NCBI RefSeq assembly: GCF_023509525.1
Contig: NZ_JAKNCJ010000002.1
Span: 682,001-746,000, forward strand
DNA: 64,000 bases
Reading direction: 5' to 3'
Origin: Brachybacterium equifaecis
GTDB lineage: Bacteria > Actinomycetota > Actinomycetes > Actinomycetales > Dermabacteraceae
Shown here: piece by piece, positions 60,059 through 64,000 of the stretch
Layout: each line of letters starts with the position of its first letter
Position numbering within the stretch: the first letter of the stretch is position 1
Translations under genes and position numbers: made by a program
The notes under the pieces: model-generated
Told to the model about the DNA's origin: nothing
Seen by the model: the letters and a program-made list of their open reading frames with translations, nothing else
The model's database searches: none

Positions 60059-60082
60059 CCCCGCGAAGGCCTTATCAACTTC
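60036..60082. repeat. 47-bp repeat right of the Fic gene (spans its stop codon)
   Basis: GAAGTTGATCAG (60038-60049) and CTTATCAACTTC (60071-60082) form a hairpin. Both arms match, in reverse complement, the two arms of the left repeat exactly. The first 23 bases are also a direct match with one mismatch to the left copy. The Fic TAG is at 60056-60058, inside it. Confidence 0.75.
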
Positions 60083-60118
60083 CCAGGTTCGCGCGCGGCA
60101 TCCCCCAGCGCCCGGGCC

Positions 60119-60124
60119 TACCCT
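60119..60124 (+). promoter_or_regulatory. -10 element of the leaderless small membrane gene
   Basis: TACCCT, six bases before the ATG at 60131, the same geometry as three other leaderless genes in the window. Confidence 0.55.
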
Positions 60125-60130
60125 GGCCTC

Positions 60131-60487
60131 ATGACCACGACGCAGCTCTCCGACCTGACCCGTCTCCTCCCTTCCCCTGCGGAGGACGTTCGCACCGCGC
60201 CGATCGTCGCCGCCGGACTGCTGGGCGGCTACTCGGCGGCGCGCTTCACCGGGAACCGTCCGCTCGGCGGGGTCGTCCTCGGCCTCGCGGGCGCGCTGGC
60301 GGCGCGCACCTGGGTGGCCCGCCGCGGCCCGGGCACCGCGGCTGCGCTGGGGGCGGTCTACATCCTCGGCTTCGGGCTCTCGCACCCGCTCGCGAAGAGG
60401 ATCGGCGCCTGGCCGTCGGTGCTCACCGTGACGGCGGCGAGCGCTGCCGCGGCGCACGTGCTGAGCGACGGGGCTGCCGAGCGCTGA
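60131..60487 (+). CDS. Small membrane protein, hypothetical
   Basis: 118 aa, ATG at 60131, probably leaderless. About three to four hydrophobic stretches (IVAAGLLGGYSAARF, GGVVLGLAGALAARTWVA, TAAALGAVYILGFGLSHPLA, SVLTVTAASAAAAHVL). No family recognised, but the HxL...R and N-R-P-L-G segments look conserved-type. It is followed by an ABC exporter pair after 93 bases with their own promoter. Confidence 0.6.
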   Translation: MTTTQLSDLTRLLPSPAEDVRTAPIVAAGLLGGYSAARFTGNRPLGGVVLGLAGALAARTWVARRGPGTAAALGAVYILGFGLSHPLAKRIGAWPSVLTVTAASAAAAHVLSDGAAER

Positions 60488-60510
60488 GCGGTCCCGGTCG
60501 CCACAATTCC

Positions 60511-60540
60511 GTGACCCCGCCGCAGCCGCCTCACTAAGCT
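60511..60540 (+). promoter_or_regulatory. Promoter of the ABC exporter operon
   Basis: GTGACC (60511-60516) and TAAGCT (60535-60540) separated by 18 bases, a plausible sigma-A-type pair. The leader is about 35 nucleotides and holds a GCGAGG ribosome-site candidate before the ATG at 60581. Confidence 0.5.
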
Positions 60541-60580
60541 GGGCACTCCCCCACCACCCCCAGCGAGGTGCCCCTCCTCC

Positions 60581-62337
60581 ATGCTCTCCGCGATGTCCCG
60601 CCTGTGGCAGACAGTCCGACCCATCCGCTTCCGCCTCGCGCTCGGCCTGCTCAGCGCCCTGGCCGCCTCGATCGTGGCGCTGCTGATCCCGCAGGTCCTG
60701 GAGGCAGTGGTGAACCGCCTCGAGCTCGCGCCGACGGCCGCCGCCGTCTGGACGGGCGGAGCGATCGTGATCGGCCTCGGGCTCGTGGAGGCCGCGCTGA
60801 TCTACCTGCGGCGCGTGTTCGCGGTCGCCCCCTCGACGATGATCGAGAAGGGCATGCGCACGCGGTTCTACCGCACGGTGCAGCACATGCCGATCGCATT
60901 CCACGACGCCTGGGGCTCCGGCCAGCTGCTCAGCCGCATGATGAGCGACATCTCCTCGATCCGCCGCTGGGTCGCGTTCGGCATGATCATGGTCGTGACC
61001 AGCGTCGTCACGATCGTCGCGGGCATCGTGCTGCTGTTCCGCTCGAGCGCGCTGCTCGCGGGCATCTTCCTGCTGGCCGCGATCCCGGTGGTGGTGATCG
61101 CCTATCGCTTCAACCGCACCTACTCCACGCTCTCGCGCCTCTCGCAGGATCAGAACGGCGACCTCGCCACCACGATCGAGCAGTCGGTGCAGGGCATCCG
61201 CGTGCTGAAGGCCTTCGGCCGCGGCGACACGGCGCTGGAGGGCTTCACCGACCAGGCCGAGGAGCTGCGCACCACGGAGGTCCGCAAGGCGACCTCGATG
61301 GCCCGATTCGACATGTCGATGTTCATGCTCCCCGAGGTCGCCCTCGGCGTCGCGCTGCTCGTCGGCCTGCACCAGACCGCGGCGGGCGCGATGAACGTCG
61401 GCCAGCTCGCCTCCTACTTCGCGACCGCCGCGCTGGTGGTGAACCCGGTGCGGATGCTCGGGATGCTGCTCGGCCAGGCGGTCAACACCACCACCGCCCT
61501 GAACCGCCACTACGAGGTGATGGATGCCGAGAACACCATCGCCTCCCCCGCCGATCCCGTCGCGGTCGATCTCGACCGCGCCCGCGGGGAGGTGGAGCTG
61601 CGCGGCGTGCGCTTCCGCTACGCCGATTCGCCGGAGCGCATGCCCGATCTGATCGCCGGCGCCGATCTGCACATCCGCCCCGGAGAGACGATGGCGCTCG
61701 TCGGCATCACCGGCAGCGGCAAGTCGACCCTGCTGCAGCTGATCCCGCGCCTGTACGATGTCACCGGCGGCGCCATCACGATCGACGGCGTCGACGTGCG
61801 CGCGATGGCGCTGACGGACCTGCGCACTCTCACCGCGTTCGCCTTCGAGGAGGCGACGCTGTTCTCCGGCTCCGTGCGCAGCAACGTCATGACCGGGGCC
61901 GACGCGTCCCTCAGCCCGGAGGCGGCCGACGACCTCCTGCGCCTGGCGCTGGAGACGGCCGACGCCGGCTTCGCCTTCGACCTCCCCGACGGCCTTGAGA
62001 CCCGCATCGGCGAGGAGGGCATGAGTCTCTCGGGCGGGCAGCGCCAGCGCATCGCGCTCGCCCGCGCGATCGCGGCGCGCCCCGCGGTGCTGCTGCTGGA
62101 TGACCCGCTCTCCGCTCTGGACACGAAGACCGAGGAGCGCGTCACCGCGCGGCTGCGCGAGGTGCTCGCGGGCACGACCACGCTGATCGTCGCCCACCGC
62201 ACCTCGACGGTCGCGCTCGCCGATCGTGTGGCGCTGATGGAGGCGGGCCGGATCACCGCCGTCGGCACGCACCAGGAGCTGATGCGCAGCTCCGCCCGCT
62301 ACCGGCACGTCATGGCCAGCACCGAGGAGATCGCCCG

Positions 62338-62341
<4 letters not shown>
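60581..62341 (+). CDS. ABC exporter half-transporter, with degenerate catalytic site (subunit 1)
   Basis: 586 aa, ATG at 60581 (an in-frame ATG at 60593 is also possible). A six-helix membrane domain (residues 15-310) is followed by the ATPase domain: Walker A GITGSGKST, an FAFEEATLFSG segment in place of the usual Q-loop Q, signature LSGGQRQRIALARAI and Walker B VLLLDDPLSALD, where the catalytic Glu is Asp (D-D). H-loop IVAHRTST is intact. In heterodimeric exporters one site is degenerate exactly like this. It pairs with the gene that overlaps at ATGA. Confidence 0.9.

Positions 62342-64000
<1,659 letters not shown>

Overview
The window is a very GC-rich chromosomal segment in which almost all sequence is coding. 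Neighbouring genes commonly overlap at ATGA or GTGA junctions, GTG starts are frequent, several promoters look leaderless, and Tat signals and lipoboxes are common. This fits a high-GC Actinomycetota, probably a Micrococcales member of the Brachybacterium kind; the genus is an inference from style, not from a marker gene. No rRNA, tRNA, CRISPR array, transposase or phage gene was seen.

Positions 1-24471 form a large surface-polysaccharide locus. A minus-strand operon starts at 11417 with a chain-length/BY-kinase protein (Wzz-like plus Tyr-rich tail). It continues through glycosyltransferases, a CMP-sugar synthetase (NeuA type), a three-domain NeuB fusion, a Wzy-like polymerase and more glycosyltransferases, and runs off the left edge. 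A poxB-type pyruvate:quinone oxidoreductase (11547-13289) interrupts the locus. The second half (13495-24471) carries a PIG-L deacetylase, a WbqC-family protein and ten glycosyltransferase-like genes, including two paralogous pairs (GT-D/DUF1792 and GT32/Caps_synth-like).

Positions 24784-31708 hold a MacA/MacB-like efflux operon and a minus-strand sugar ABC importer (lipoprotein plus two permeases) with a good promoter at 31892-31920. Positions 32002-38585 are mixed envelope and metabolic genes: a degenerate CPBP protein, a class II glutamine amidotransferase, a GT2-GtrA fusion next to a phosphodiester glycosidase, a Tat-exported unknown, and an aldo/keto reductase.

Positions 38720-44881 look like a phosphate-response island: DUF4956 protein, VTC-type polyphosphate polymerase, Cthe_2159-like lipoprotein and a Tat-exported PhoX with SLH repeats. 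Two upstream regions share 11-bp-periodic direct repeats resembling PhoP boxes, and two covarying near-perfect palindromes flank phoX.

Positions 44956-51770 are a 5-oxoproline utilisation cluster (PxpA, PxpB-PxpC fusion, biotin carboxylase with biotinyl domain, GntR/FCD regulator, DUF969 and DUF979 membrane proteins). Matching TTGTT-N-AACAA operators lie in front of pxpA and DUF969. The divergent gene is a LysR regulator.

Positions 52804-64000 hold small membrane proteins, a YciI protein, a regulator/serine-hydrolase/membrane-protein operon, an esterase and an alpha-amylase divergently transcribed from a palindromic leaderless promoter, a class II Fic protein bracketed by matching 47-bp inverted repeats, and a heterodimeric ABC exporter whose second half is cut by the right edge.
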